Counted from the first letter of the stretch, positions 11,595 through 24,889 are shown. The stretch is 64,000 nt of DNA from Scatophagus argus (GCF_020382885.2 NC_058511.1:1917001-1981000), one strand, 5' to 3'. Made by a program: numbers and translations. The notes: a model not told the origin generated them from the sequence alone.

Positions 11595-14500
11595 ATGTTT
11601 TCATCTGCCTGGAATTTTGTTAAACGCCACAAAAGGAAATTTATTTTCACCGGAGCTGTAGTTGGAGGTAATTGATGTCTTGTTAGCTTCTGTGATGACA
11701 CTTGGCTAATAACTTTAGCAACATGCCTGACTGCACTGCGAAATCTCGATACGTCATATGTTCTGTCGAACCGACAGAACTCTTGCTTTTAAAATATGTT
11801 TTAGGAGCTTTTCAGGCTCTATTAGCATGTGTTTTCACTTCGGCATATATATTCTCCATTAATCATCACAATGTCCATCATAAAAGTACTATTCACATCA
11901 GTAAGGTCACAACCCATCAAGTGTACTTTAATTGACAACGACTGAGGAAAGACACGACGACAAAGTAAAAAAAGAAATACTGAAATAAACGTTGACGGTG
12001 GGCTGGCTGTATACCATTTTAGAAGAAGGACTTGCAACAATTCAATGGGGGCATTTGAAAATAAGCGAGACATCTTTAAAGTGCCATAAAATTGAATGAA
12101 GTTTGGCGTGACGCTCAGTGCATGAGAACAGCACTTCTGGGCTGTTTAGCATGTTAGCACATTAAGTCATCGTCAAGGCTCATCCGATTAATGGCGAAAT
12201 GAGGATGAAACATGTCAACAGGACTGAACTAAACTGTTGACTTAGTGTAGTGTGATTGATCTCATGTGGCTTTATGAAAACTCCAGCTTGGCTAATCGTT
12301 GTTGTCTGGTCAAAAAGCTAATTTAGTTAAACAAGCAGTGAGCTGTGATGTTGTGTAGGCACTGAACGTCACTGGAAGTTTGTGGATTTATTAAATACTG
12401 ATACGGTATTTTGACATTCAGGGTCATTCTAAACAAAAAGGGAGTAAGAGAAACCGACTGTGTTGCTTATTGTTTCACTTTAGGATTTATTTTCCTTGCT
12501 TGAAATTGATTCAAATGTACAACTAAAAGTCTGCAGACAGTACAAACTGCTGTGAGACCCCAGTTGAAGTGTGATTGATGGTAGAGTATTACTTCCTGAG
12601 CCTGATGTTGGTCAGTTCTTATTTGCTGGTGATCCTCCAGGAGTGTACCTTCTGGGTAAATTTGCACAGAAGAAGATCAGGGAGATCCAGGAGAAGGAGG
12701 CGACGGAGTACATCGCTCAGGCCAGACGACAGTTCCACTTCGAAAGCAACCTGAGGACCTGCAACATGACCGGTAACGACTTTGGTCCTGCAGATTAATA
12801 ATCCTTTAGAAATCCTTGTGCTCGCTACTTAGATTTATTCATGTCAGGGTTCATGTTGACTTGACTGCTCTGTGTGTGTGTGTGTGTGTGTGTTGCAGTG
12901 CTGTCCATGCTCCCTCCACTGAAAGAAGCCATCATCAGTCAGCTGAATTCAGAAAGTCTAACCGCACTACTCAAGACCAAGTGAGTCGAAACGTCTGTGT
13001 TTGTGTTCCACTTTTTAATCTCCTCTTCCTGGTAAACGTCTCCGGATCAGAGCAAAATCTGCTTATTTAGCTTTTTCTTGTTTCACGTCATCTCACAGAC
13101 CGACCAATAAGCTGGAGATCTGGGAAGATTTAAAGATCATCAGTAAGTTCTGTTCTTCACTAAACCCTCCCACACACCGTGTAATGTCACACAGTCGTAT
13201 GGACGGACATCCAGTATTCGATCACAAACGTGTGGAACTTGTTCAGGTTTCACCCGCACCATCGTCGGGGTGTACAGCACGTGCATGCTGGTGGTTCTGC
13301 TGAGAGTCCAGTTGAACATCATAGGAGGATACCTGTACCTGGACAACTCTGTAGGCAAGAGCACACAGGTGAGGTACTGCCCTCACTCAGACAGCCTGTG
13401 AGAACACACCTGTTTGAGTTGTCTTATCCAGTTTTGAGGCAGATATGTGAGATGAAAAACATCCATCACGTTTTCCCAAGTGACAAAATATTACATCCTG
13501 ACAGACATGTTAGCTTTATTACTGATGTGTTTGTCTTCTCTTTCCTCCCAGACTCCTCTGGCTCCCCCGGACGTCCAGCAGCAGTACCTGTCCAGTATCC
13601 AGCATCTACTGGGAGATGGTAGGATGGACACACACACACACACACACACACAGTACACAGTACACAGTACACAGTACACAGTACACAATACACAATACTG
13701 TTCAACCTGTTCAGCATCCGAAGTCAACACCTGCAAAGCTTTTGGTGGATAAAAACTGTTCTTCACCGTGCAGTCAGCTGGTGGCGAGTCAAATAGTTAA
13801 TTTCGGACACTGACCCTGTTACCTGTGTCTATCTGACTGTCTGCCTGCCTGCCTGCCTGCCTGCCTGTCTGTCTCCAGGTCTGACAGAACTGATGACGGT
13901 AGTGAAGAAAGCAGTACAGAACTCGCTGGGAGGGTGCGTTTCTGTAACTACTGATTATTTAGCCTCCGTTCATTTTTGGTTATACAATTGGTGACTTAAA
14001 ACAGCCAATCACTGATCAGACTAGTTGATTGATTGACTCTGTTGGTGTCCAGCATGTCTCTGAAGCAGAGCTTGTCTCTGCTGGAACTGGAGCAGCAGCT
14101 GAGCTGGATCAGAGCGGAGGTGGAGGCCGACTCCGAGCGGCCGCTGTCCTGGTACATGCTGGCTGATGACGAGAACACGCTCGCCGACCAGGTGAGCACG
14201 TACGCATGAACGCACACATGCACGCAGCAGCGTCCACACTGAAATCTAACAGATGTTTTCGTCTGTCCAGGCGTGCGGCCTGACAGAAAACGATGTTGTG
14301 ACCATCAGACTGTTAAACGAGACGAGGGACATGTTGGACAGGTAAACGCCTCACCTGTGTGTTCTGTCTGTGCACCTGCAGACGTGTGTGTGTTTCACGA
14401 TTCTGTCGGGTGTGTTTGTGGCTGCAGTCCAGACTTCACCACAGTCCTGAACGCCTGTTTGAACCGAGGATTCTCTCGTCTTCTCGACAACCTGGCCGAG

Positions 14501-15514
14501 TTCTTCCGCCCGCCTCCCGGTGACTCCGCCCCCAGCTCTGCACCTGATAGGTCAGCTGCTTCTTTTCTTCATACAGCTATGTTTGTCTTTTGTATTTGTG
14601 GTCATAAGAACCACTGATTGGCTGATTTAAGAACAGAGCTTTGGCAGGCCTTAAAATTGATGTGATTGTGAAGTCCATTGAACACCTCAGCTGACACCAG
14701 TTTTTCAGTGACTGCAGCCATCCAGTCGCTGCTGTAGAACATGTCTGATGTCTTTTTGCGTGTGTGTTTGTGTTCAGTCTGTCTGCAGTGATTCTGCCGC
14801 TGGCGAAGATCATCCCCATCGTCAACGGTCAGATCAACACCATCTGCAGCGAGACTCCCAGCCACTTCATTCAGGTGAAAGCGGGCGTCACAGTTTGCTT
14901 TGCTCAGACACGCAGACATGGCGGCGGAGAAACACTCGTCTGACCGCGTTACTTCAGCGGCAGATTTTAAAAGCTTGTTGTCTTCTTGTTGTTCACGATC
15001 AGCTGGACTCATCCCATCAGGTCAGGCTGCGCTTGTTTGTTGTGTTCGGCTGCACAGACTGGAGTCCACAGTCCGTTTGCTTTTTCTTCATCGTTGGTCG
15101 AGACACGGTCAAACATGTTTCAGCTTCTGCAGCAGAGACCCCCTTTTAATTTAAGTGTCTCTGAAACTGTTGTTTAATCTTTTCCATGTTGATTGAATAT
15201 CAGTCAGACGACGTAGAAGCTGCTCCTTCTGGGCTCCGCACAACAAAGCACGACATGTGAAACAAGATGGCTTTTGTCATGGAGAACATCTTCAGGACAA
15301 GAAAAAATCAAATTAAAAAAAATAACAACATTTTGGCATCAGAGCCCACTGTGAAACAAGCAACTGTTTAATGAGCAAAGACGTGTCATCAGTCTTTTGT
15401 CGTCTCTGACTTTCTCTCTGCGTCTTTCAGGACCTGCTGATGAACGACCAGGTGAAGGAGTTTGCGGCGAACGTCTACGAGGCCTTCAGCACACCACAGG
15501 AGCTTCAGAAGTAA
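11595..15514 (+). CDS. pex3: Peroxisomal biogenesis factor 3 (PEX3)
   Basis: PEX3 anchors in the peroxisome/ER membrane and docks PEX19 carrying peroxisomal membrane proteins. Twelve coding exons: 11595-11667, 12641-12772, 12899-12980, 13099-13142, 13247-13368, 13552-13618, 13879-13933, 14053-14191, 14271-14341, 14428-14550, 14778-14874, 15431-15514; 362 aa against 373 in human. The N-terminus has the basic targeting stretch KRHKRKF followed by a hydrophobic anchor (about residues 16-33). Conserved blocks include [104 protein letters not shown] and [15 protein letters not shown] before TAA. Exon 8 is shorter than in mammals, which explains most of the length difference. The acceptors of exons 3 and 7 are formed by (TG)n and (CTGC)n repeats. 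Confidence 0.98.
13627..13697 (+). repeat. (CA)n plus 7-bp minisatellite in PEX3 intron 6
   Basis: A CA run (13627-13652) merges into about seven copies of a 7-bp unit ACAGTAC, the last two degraded to ACAATAC. Intronic; no coding effect visible. Confidence 0.92.
13840..13876 (+). repeat. (CTGC)n array forming the PEX3 exon 7 acceptor tract
   Basis: CTGC units run directly into CTGTCTGTCTCCAG, so the tetranucleotide repeat acts as the pyrimidine-rich part of the 3' splice site of exon 7 (exon begins 13879). Confidence 0.9.
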
Positions 15515-16185
15515 CTGGCCCAGCAGGGGGGAAGAGAAGAGGAAATCTGAGGGGAAGAAAAGAGGGATGAAAAGGGATGAAAGCCCTCGACCTTCCTCTT
15601 CGACAGATCCTGCACACTTTTCATTCTGACGGTGAAGATTCGTGGCAAAGTGTCCACGAGGAAGCATCTGTGAGCAGCGCCGTCGTGGATTATTGAACTG
15701 GAGAAGGGAGAGGAGACTTGAACTGTGTTTGCATTCACAGCCGAGCCCGTGGTTTACACCGAAAGCACTGCATCTTGGCATGTGGAGTCTTATTTAACCC
15801 GGTAATGTTGTCTTAAAACACACACACACACACACACACCAAAAAGTGTGGCGAAGGATCAGTCATCACTGAGCTGATCTCTTTGTCACTTTGTGATGTT
15901 GATGTCACAGATGTTCCCTTTTCCATCTGTCCGCTGATGTTTCCAGCTGTGCTGCCTCCATCAGGAGGGTTTGAAGTGTGTGAGGCTCTCGTTTTTATTC
16001 TTAACTAATTCAGGTGGCAGGAGGATGTGTGTAGGGCGGGACTGATATGGGCTGATGCAAACATGGACGTGATTTTTTTTCCACTAACATTCAGTGTTTT
16101 TAAATTTGAAAAATTTTTGCATTTTATTGTCAGGGTGGAAGAAATGTGCAACAGCTTTGTGGGTAATTGAGTAAAAACATGATTT

Positions 16186-16191
16186 ATTAAA
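16186..16191 (+). terminator. Possible PEX3 poly(A) signal (ATTAAA)
   Basis: ATTAAA about 670 bp after the PEX3 stop. It is a common variant hexamer, but no canonical AATAAA confirms it, and a (CA)n tract at about 15818-15838 lies within the proposed UTR. Confidence 0.35.
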
Positions 16192-17579
16192 GAACCTGAT
16201 CAGAATGTACTTTTTACTCTACTACATTGATTTGATACCTTGACGTGTAACCAATCAGATCGTGTTCTGGGCGGGGACATCGAGTGAGAGTACAGAAAGT
16301 GAGAGGAGGCTGCATTAAAGCCAAAGTAGAGCATTTTAAAATGAATTTATTTTAACGTCAGGCAGGCAAAAATAACTGATACCAACAACTGGAAAAAATG
16401 CAGAATATCGGACCAATGATCAGTGTGGCTGATCGGTTCCCATAAAGCAGCTGTTCACCTCTTGTGGTGCAGAGTCAAAAAAGCATCCCTACGTTTAAAA
16501 CAGGACGTGTGCTCTGCCACATGTCTGCACTCTCAGTCCGTTTTTTTCCAGTGTAGTTCCTGTCCTGTCCAGAAGGTGTCACTCTGCTGCAGCTGCTGTG
16601 CGTGGCTTTCCTTTGTCTTTATATGAAGGGGCTTCAGTCCAAATTCTTTCAAGTCACATTACTTTAAATATTGTTTCATGATTGTGATTTGGTTCTTGGC
16701 AGTTTTGTCATGAGGCAACTAATAACATCCAAGGTTTTACTTTTGTGGCTTCGGTCATTTTGTAGGAACGAGCAGCATTCAGTCAAAGTGTTCATCCATC
16801 ATCTTGCTGTTTTCCCGTTATTTGTTTCACTATGTTCCTATGTTTGTGACAGACTAGTGTGGAATATGCAAGACATTTATCCAAATCTGAGAGATGCCCT
16901 CCCAGTGAACCTGCGTGTGATCAGCTGCGTTAATCAGCCGATTTAACGCACCTGAACCTGCCAATTGTTTATTCGTGAAGCTCTGGTTTAGCTGATGGTC
17001 TGAGACATGACATGATGAGATTTCAGCCAACATTGATTGGTTTCAGCTGTGACTTCTGTTCCTTTATTCACTCTGAAGTTCTGTCAGTCATTTACTTTGA
17101 TTACGGCTGCATGACATCATCAGGTAACTGTAAGCACTGTAAAATACTGCTCTGCTTATCCATCGCCATAACAAAATGAGATAAAATAATAACCTGTCAA
17201 AATACCCACTTTTATTGGTTGATATGTTGCCCCAGAAGCAAGTATAATAAACTATATTATTGTCATTTTAAGACCATTTTACACCAGTGATACAGAGATA
17301 ATATAATACAATAAAAAGTCAGTACACCCTTTCAGAGAGCAATGAACTTTTACTTGTTCAGAATATCCAGATGTTGGAATTGTTACGTCAAATGCTAAAA
17401 TATTCTAAATCAATAAAACCTGATTATCGCGACAGGCCTGCTCGCTGCCCTGTCTCAGTCCATGAGCTCAGTTCAGGCCTCTTTGTGGGTGATGTCAGAG
17501 CAGGTGTGCTCCTTCACCTGTCAGATTTCAGTTTCCTCGTCAGGAGATGAGAACACATCAGCTGACAGTTCAGCTAAGC
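16192..17579. other. Intergenic, no gene seen
   Basis: Unique-looking, moderately AT-rich DNA without conserved coding sequence or strong repeats. Short open frames here lack splice context and family resemblance. Confidence 0.6.
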
Positions 17580-17852
17580 CAGGCTACGTTCACACTGCGG
17601 CTCAAAGTGACCCAGTTCATCAGAATGAATATGATGCTGGAGGAGGCGATCAGCTCTCTCAGCCTCTCGGTTATCTTTGCTGCGTTCCTCCGTCTTTGGC
17701 TTCGCCCACCTCTGCTGACGTGATGCTGATGTGAACTCTGACTGCTCACACCAGCATCAGGTCTGATTCTGATTCTGGACCACATCTGAGTCACACGTGA
17801 GCAGAAACAAATCAGATGTGGGACTGTTGTGCCTGCAGTGTGAACGCAGTCT
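17580..17852. mobile_element. Short non-autonomous DNA transposon (MITE-like)
   Basis: The ends are near-perfect terminal inverted repeats: left (17582-17601) GGCTACGTTCACACTGCGGC, right (17831-17851) reads in reverse complement GACTGCGTTCACACTGCAGGC. The 270-bp interior has no coding capacity and contains the 'CAAAGTGACCCAGTT' and 'AAATCAGATGTGGGAC' wording I associate with a widespread teleost non-autonomous element. Superfamily not assigned. Confidence 0.75.
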
Positions 17853-18085
17853 TCACTCCTGATCTCTGGGTTACATGATCACCAGGTGAGAATGTAAGTC
17901 TGTAATCCCTGATGTTATGCCTTTTGATGCGTAATGTCCCGAATGACAGCCGAAAATGTATGTTTGTAGCAGTTTATTAAGGTAATAAAGGTAATGTAAT
18001 TTCATATGCGGTCTTCATCTTGTTTTTCCTCTAAAGTCTAATTAAAACAATTTTTATGTTTGTGAAAGCCAGTTATTCAACAGCT

Positions 18086-18099
18086 CCAACAGGGGGCGC
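18086..18099 (+). promoter_or_regulatory. CTCF-like motif
   Basis: CCAACAGGGGGCGC matches 13 of 14 core positions of the CTCF motif, in the PEX3-ATF3 gap. Confidence 0.4.
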
Positions 18100-18947
18100 C
18101 CTGCAGCAGCGGCAAACAGTTTCTTGGTAGGATCCAGCACATTGGAACATACTGGTCTTGGAAAATAATCCACTGACTCATAACACATCAGAGGATGATG
18201 TCATCTCTCAATTATTGATTAATTAATTTAAGAAAGTCCTCTCCGAAATGGAGACAGTGTGTGTAACACGTGTGTGTGTTTCCCTTGTCGTTCTTATTGT
18301 TACCAGCTGCTCTATTAGAAAACCAGCCCTTTATTTGACCGGGTCGTGTAAGGATGATGAAACTGGTTATCTGATTATACAGAAGGTGAATTACGTTCCA
18401 AAGTGACAGCAGTAAAGACTAAAACCTGCCCGATGTGAGCCTCGTCTGAGTGTTCTGCCTTTGAGTGTTCATTTAACGGATTCATTCACAGACTTCGCTG
18501 TGATAAAGAACACGTTTGAAGGGCGGGAACTCGGCGTATGAGGAAGGCATCCTGACTGTTCGGGGCAGGTTAAGTCAAATTCATGCAGTTTCTCCCACTG
18601 AAAGCTTCCAGGACACAAAGTGGAGCTGAAGTTGATGGGAAATGTTATTTTGCAGTCATAAATGAGTCAGGGTCACTGAAGTGAGCACAGTTCGTCCTGA
18701 GGGGTGTTTGGAGCGGATTTCTTGGCAGACCACTTGTTGAAAGAAGTCCTGTCAGCATTAACTCGGGTATTATGAAACTTTCACCTGTTATTGGACAGCA
18801 TGAGACTTCTGAGGGAATTTCCTGGTGATACTCTCAGAAATGTTTGTCTTTCTATGTTGATGCCTGACTGGAGGAGGAGTTTCGGTCTGGTGTTCAGGTC
18901 CTTGCCAGATCTCACCCCTTAGAGGGTTGTGAGTTTGCTTCAACTAA

Positions 18948-19175
18948 CGTGGCCTAGAGGTTGGAGGAGCGGCGTGTGATCGGAGGGTCACCGGTTTGAT
19001 TCCCCCACCGGACGGGCAGGAAAAATTTGGGTGTTGTGTGTGTGTTTCACTGCATGTAATTTGACGGGTGTTGCATGTGTGTGTTCAACTGAGGATGGGA
19101 TAAATGCAGAAGACGAATTCAGTGTGTGTGTATGTAAAAATATATATGCTGTTAATAAAGCTGATTCTTCTTCTG
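18948..19175 (+). mobile_element. tRNA-derived SINE
   Basis: The head shows an A-box-like GTGGCCTAGAGGTTGG and a B-box GGTTTGATTCC, followed by 'GGCAGGAAAAATTTGGGTG', a body that looks internally shortened, 'GGATGGGATAAATGCAGAAGACGAATTC', and a tail 'CTGTTAATAAAGCTGATTCTTCTTCT'. Head, body and tail order is that of a common teleost tRNA-SINE. Confidence 0.85.
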
Positions 19176-22100
19176 AGTCTCAGCGTTTTGATGAAATTTG
19201 ATCAGTCAGTCAACTTATTGTTAAAGAGATTTATGAGACACTAGAAATCTGTTCCTGTCTCAAACGTTGTCTCTCTGAATTCAGGAGAAGAAATAAAATA
19301 CGTCATTAACCACAGTGAATCCCTGTCTTCATGTACTGAATGTGTTTTCTGTATTTTCCTTTTAGCCAAAACATTCCACATATTTTCCTTTTGACCTCGA
19401 ACCATCAGGAATTCTTGTGGTGACATAACAACCTCGGCGGAGCTTCACCGAAGTCATTTATGTTTGGTTCTTATCAGGATGAGGAGAAAGAAGTGCAAAG
19501 AGTGGAAAAAACTGGCAGACAAAACATCATCAGCACTGAAACGCAACAAGACGTCCCACGCGAGTCCAAAGGTCAACACAGCCGCTGGGAGGAGCCTGTT
19601 TGGTTCCAGACCTGCAGTGTGTAGTTTCAGACATGTTTGAAGGTGCGTGCGTGTGCGTGTGTGTGTGTGCGTGTGTGTTGGACACAGTGACATTCATGTT
19701 CTTCCTGGTTGTGCGTGACTCAAAAGATGACTTCATCTTCTCCACTGACCCTCCTGATGTTGTACCTTATAAGGAGGCGCAAAGGAGCGTTTTGGTCTGA
19801 GTGGGCGGATTAAATGGTCAAATAAATAAAATATTACACCATCCTGAACTGAGCTGCTGTTGCGGGTTTATTTTTTGACTTCCTGAAAATCCTCACATAT
19901 TGCAAGCGACATTATTTTACCTTTATTAAGAGGGTTATACTCATTAAGAATTGCTCCATCTTAACAGCCGACTCAGCATGATGTGATGTGAAAATAATGC
20001 AAAACAACCCCCCCCCAACAAGAAACCACAGCGACAAGATCTCAGTCCCTCTAAGGCTCATGAGGTTTGACGATCTGAAATACGGCTTCATCAGTGCGGT
20101 CAAACGCAGTCAAAGGTGTTGCACTGGGCCCTGAAGTACAGTTAGTATTATAGACTCTAATCCATTTCTGACTAACGTCTGGATACCAAACACAATGAAA
20201 GAGCATCAGACTAGAACAAAGTGACTCGACTCGGTTCCAGAGATCCCCTCCCAGCTCTTAATCCTTAACCCAAACCTAATTCTAACTCAAACCCAAACGC
20301 AGCGTCCCAACCCTGCAACAACCCTCTGAACAAGTAAGGACTAACCAAAAAGTCCCCACTTGACCAAAACGTCCTCAGTGTCCAAGTGTCCCCACACAGA
20401 CGAACAGCTCACGCACACACACACACTCTTTGTCTGGCTCTATTAAAACGCTCCATGTGGTGTGTGTGATGTGTCTGACCTCGTCGTGTCGACACAAAGC
20501 TGCCAGTCAACCGCAGCCTCTGTGCTCGACAGATGCTGAAAACTGACGACACTCCGCTGCCGATTGTCTGAAACGGTTATGAAACGAGCTGCTGGGCCGC
20601 TCGTGCTGACGAAATCATTTCTGTGCTCCCCAGAATGGACCCGGAGCCCCACGTGAACATGCCGAGTCATGCAGAGTGGCAGAATGGAGGCTTTGTTCCA
20701 TGAAAACAAGGCCTTTATTTGCTGAGTAACTGTGTGCGGTCAGACAGCTTTCATTTAGAGTGCTGCTGCACAGAGTCACGTTCAACACGGCAAAAACAGG
20801 TTCAGCTCAAATTAGCTTGTCCCACATGACTCTGTGCCACACTTTGAACAGTGGCTGTTTGTTGTTGCCTCACTGTGAGTGATCATCTTGGGTCAGCTTG
20901 TTGCACAGAGTGGGAAATCCCCCCGTTGTTTGTGCTAAAAGTCTGCTGCTTTTGAACGCTGACCGGCTGCATGATGCCACGCACGTCTGAACCGCTGACA
21001 CACATTGCAAAAGTGGAAATATACAGCAGATGGGAACAGGAAGTTCCTGTCTGTCAGAGCGTTTGGAAGAACATGTTGTGCAGCAGAGTCAAAGTTCAGC
21101 CAGAACACCAGAAATCAGAAACTGTTTGTTAATCATTAAGGTGTTCATCATCTTTCTGAGCTGTCCAGATGTGCAAATGAAACAGAGACAAGAGTCGCTC
21201 ACTGCAGCCGCCGTGTGTGTGTGTGTGTGTGTGTGTGTGTTAGGACATGCTTCTGTTTGAAGGAATTTTTCGTGTTGTCACAGCGTCTCTTCGGGTGTCT
21301 GCGTTAAGCTTTTCTCAGGTGGTTTTAGAGGAAAATGTCACTGGTCCTTTGGGCTTCCGTAGTTGAGGGTCGTGTTCCGCACTGGATCCTGACCATCGAC
21401 CCAGGACTCTCAGGATCACGTGGCATAAGAGTTGAACTCCGGCTCGACGTCACCCTGAACTCGAGGGAATCATTTTCACCTGACGCGGTGACTTCAATAT
21501 ATTCATTATGACCTCAACAAAACAGTAAATACGGGATAATGCAAACTCTTACACTCTCTCCTCCAGCCTCTAACATGAAATGAACATTCAGATAAAACAG
21601 TAAAGCTGACTCACGAGGGCGGCTACGCAGTATCATGTTGTTGACAACAGTAAACGAGAGGAGTTCACAGCGAAGACCAAAGAAGATGAACTAAAGGCCC
21701 TGAGCGGATACTCAGCGCAGACCGACAGGTTTTAACACCTTTCAAGTCACCATGATCACGTTGCCTGATTGTGCAGGTTGGTGTGCATCAGACTCGGCTA
21801 CAAGCAGTCTGAGTGTCAAACACAGTAAGACTGTTCTGAAAAAGCCCTACGGTGTCTAACGTGCACTCCTGCGTGCACAGAACTCGAATCTGTTGAGTCT
21901 GTGAAGTTTCAGGTCAAACTTTAAGAAATGTCACATTCAATAAAAAGACGTTTAAATCGATTTTTTGCTTTGGTCTTTGTCTAAAATTAAGCACAAGGAC
22001 TGAAACACGTGTGGTTGTGACCCAACAGCTTTGAAGCACAAAGAAAAAGGGCTAAAATAAACAATCTAATCTCTGTTTCTCTTTTACAAATTATTCACTT

Positions 22101-24716
22101 TACTGCCTGATCAAACATATTTTTGCTACCGTAAATGACAGCCAATATGCAATTCTGCCAAATATTCCGTCAAAGTTTATTTTCACTGGAAATGAGACAT
22201 TTTTCTCCTCGAGCCCTCACAGTTTAGTGAGACAGGAAGTCGCTCCAAGTGGGCAACCAAAGCAACAAAAGCAGGAGGTTTGGCTGCGGATCTGAAGGAC
22301 TCAGCTCTTTAACGGGACTGTTGGATTTCAGTCGGAAAGTTTTGCTGGAGAAAAGCGTTTCATAAATCAGGTCGAAGTGTTGTAAAACAGACAGCACAAA
22401 CCTTCTCCTGTCAGGTAAACTGTGATTTACAGGCTTACAACACACGTTATGAGAGTGAACAACATGTTTACACAACATGCACGATGAGTCTCTGAAGTGA
22501 AACGCAGCACACGTGTGACGTAAGGACTTCATCGTGTGTCATTCACGTTCTTCTTTCACGTCGTCTGTTCGTCTTCCAGCGAGTCCTCCAACCCAATCAA
22601 CAAATCACGTTCTGCTCTCACAGTTTTCTTTGTAAAAGGTGAAGGTTTGGTCAGGGTTAGAGAAAGATTGCGGTTTGGTTTAAAATAAGAACTTCGGCTG
22701 GTTTGCTGACCGTCCGTCCACCTGAACCTCCTCCTCCGTGGAGTCTGTTGCTCTAAAAATGTCCGCTCCTTTGCTCATATCCCGTTACACACTCATGTCG
22801 TTCCCTTCACAAAGCTGCCAAATAAAAGCATGACTTTATCCCTGTGCTGTTGCTGACTTCTGACTCTGCTCACTATTTTAGCAGGAAAAGCGATTCCCGC
22901 TAAAGCGGTTTATTTAAGCTAACACGATGGTGCACATGAGGAACTTCAGCTGGGACAATCAGCCAAACAAAACTTGAATTCCTCCTTGTGAAAGCTGACG
23001 AGTGACTCGCTGACTCGTGGGCTCTGAGCTGGAATCGAGTTTTTACATCAACAGCGTGTTGTGTGCGCCGCCTTACAAAGCAGCGTTTAAAGTTTTCCCC
23101 TCAGAGGGAAGTTTTCCTACAGGAAGATTAGGAGGTGTGCTGATCATGTCCATCATGCTGGCTGTTACAAAACTTCCTGCTATCACGCAGCAGATTTACT
23201 TCCTAGTTCCTATCAGGTATTTTGTTCAAGGAATTAAACTTTTACCAAAAGGGATTCCTGATTTTATCTCAGATTTTGAGCCCAGAGCTGTTTTAGCATC
23301 ACTGGTTTAGAAATGATTTTAAGATTTTCCTGATCACCTTTAAAGCATAGTTTGGATTCTCTGCTCACCTCTGATCCAGTGTGCAGCCTCAGACCTGGTT
23401 CTGGACCAAAGATGACCGGGATTTTGCAGTCAGGATCCCTCAGCTTCCTGACACCTGTTTACAGGTTTAAAATCCCTTCTTAAAACACATGAGAGCCTTT
23501 AACTAATTCGAGCACACCGTCTTATCGCCAACATGTCTTATCTGTTTCGTTACTGCTATTTATCTTTATTATTTTTACTTTTATTTGCCTCGGTCCATAC
23601 GTTTTGAAGTTGTTTTGAAAAGCGCTGTGTAAATCAGGTTTACAAGTGTGATTCAAAGCTACTTTTCGTGCTGCTCCCTCTGCTCCATCCCGTTGTTCCG
23701 ATGGGCCGTTGATATGAAACCCTGACAGTCTGAAAATCGTCCCAGAGTCCACTCATCTGACTGCCTGCCACTCCAAAAACACGTACGTAACTAAAGAACG
23801 TAGCTGACAACGTTACCCCCAACTTCATCATTGTTACCGTGACGACAAAGGTCACCTGCACATCTGAACAAAGGCAAAAAACTCCAGGTGTATTTTTGGA
23901 ACAATGGGCCTTCGCAGAGGTGGGCGTTTGCTACAGCTAACGTGTAGCAACATGTGCTAGTCCAGGTGCTGCTGCTGCCTTTGGTCCAGACATCTCTTCT
24001 GGTACCTTCACAACACTGATCGTTATTATTTGACTGTCTTTGTGCGAGCAGAGCTGAGTGTGCTGCTGTTTCCAGGCCTCCTGAGCAGGCAAGGAAGAGA
24101 AAAGAAAAACACAAGCAGAAGACGAATGATGGGAGTGAGAACCGAGGCAGAACTGTGGCATCAGGCCACAAAGCCCACGCAGTCAGCAGCAGTGAGTGTC
24201 AGGTGAACAGCAGCCGAGCATCAACGTGTCGCTCGGGTTTTAAATTGCTTTTACAGAAGTGACTCACGGCTGCGGCCGGTGAATCACACACAAAGCGCTG
24301 AGATCATCCTGTCCTCTTTGATTTTTCGCTCGGCTCTCACTCGTCTTTCCTTCTCAGTCCTTCTCATCCTCCCCTTCCTCTCGTACACGATCTGCCTCTG
24401 GGCCTCGTCATTTACTGTAACGGCAGTAAGCACAGGCTCAGAAGCAAACAGCGTGTGTGTGTGTGTGTGTGTGTGTCTACATTATTGATTCCCTCTGAGC
24501 CCCACCAGGCAGTAATCTGTGCCCTGAAATGTGATTGGCTGCCTGCAGTCAGGCTTCATTACCTGATAATCCAGGCCTCTGCTGATTGGATACCCTCAGA
24601 TCCCTTATTAGGATTTCATGATGATACAGGCTGAGGTCACACTACTGATCAGGGAGGTGATGTCATCTCACCTGAACCCTCCGATTGGCCCAACTCGACC
24701 CACAATCCTACAGATC
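19176..24716. other. Intergenic, no gene supported
   Basis: About 5.5 kb with no exon I can support. It holds small TG tracts (about 19650-19678, 21211-21241 and 24452-24476) and a degenerate 'CTAACCCAAACC' stretch (about 20255-20400) resembling a dispersed 'fewer commas' C/A-rich repeat that reappears near 52730-52800. An unbroken 97-codon frame at 23017-23310 has no ATG at its start and no recognisable family. Confidence 0.55.
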
Positions 24717-24860
24717 CACTATATGGACAAAAGTATCCAGACGCACCTGTTTATTGTTGAATTCAGGTGTGTCACGGGGCTGTTTTTCAGGGTTTGGGCT
24801 CGGCTTCCAGTGAAGGGGAATCTTGAACAGTGCTGTGCTGTAGACCTCGTCCTTGAAGAG
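24717..24860 (+). mobile_element. Collapsed Tc1/mariner transposon remnant
   Basis: Begins with the terminal sequence CACTATATGGACAAAAGTAT and the adjacent 'TATTGTTGAATTCAGGTGT', then jumps straight to internal transposase DNA 'GGGGCTGTTTTTCAGGGTTTGGGCT' (translating to the GCFSGFG region) and 'CCAGTGAAGGGGAATCTT'. About 1 kb of a typical element is missing between these parts, and the 3' end is lost. Inactive fossil. Confidence 0.8.
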
Positions 24861-24889
24861 ACTGTGTTTTAAGGCAAAATGAGACGCAT

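Noticed and set aside
18948-18985. tRNA-like A-box and B-box
   Set aside because: Belongs to a tRNA-derived SINE head; the flanking body and tail show it is a retroposon, not a functional tRNA.
23017-23310. 97-codon plus-strand frame with a hydrophobic segment
   Set aside because: Begins with GTG, not ATG; no family resemblance, no flanking exons, and lies in repeat-bearing intergenic DNA.
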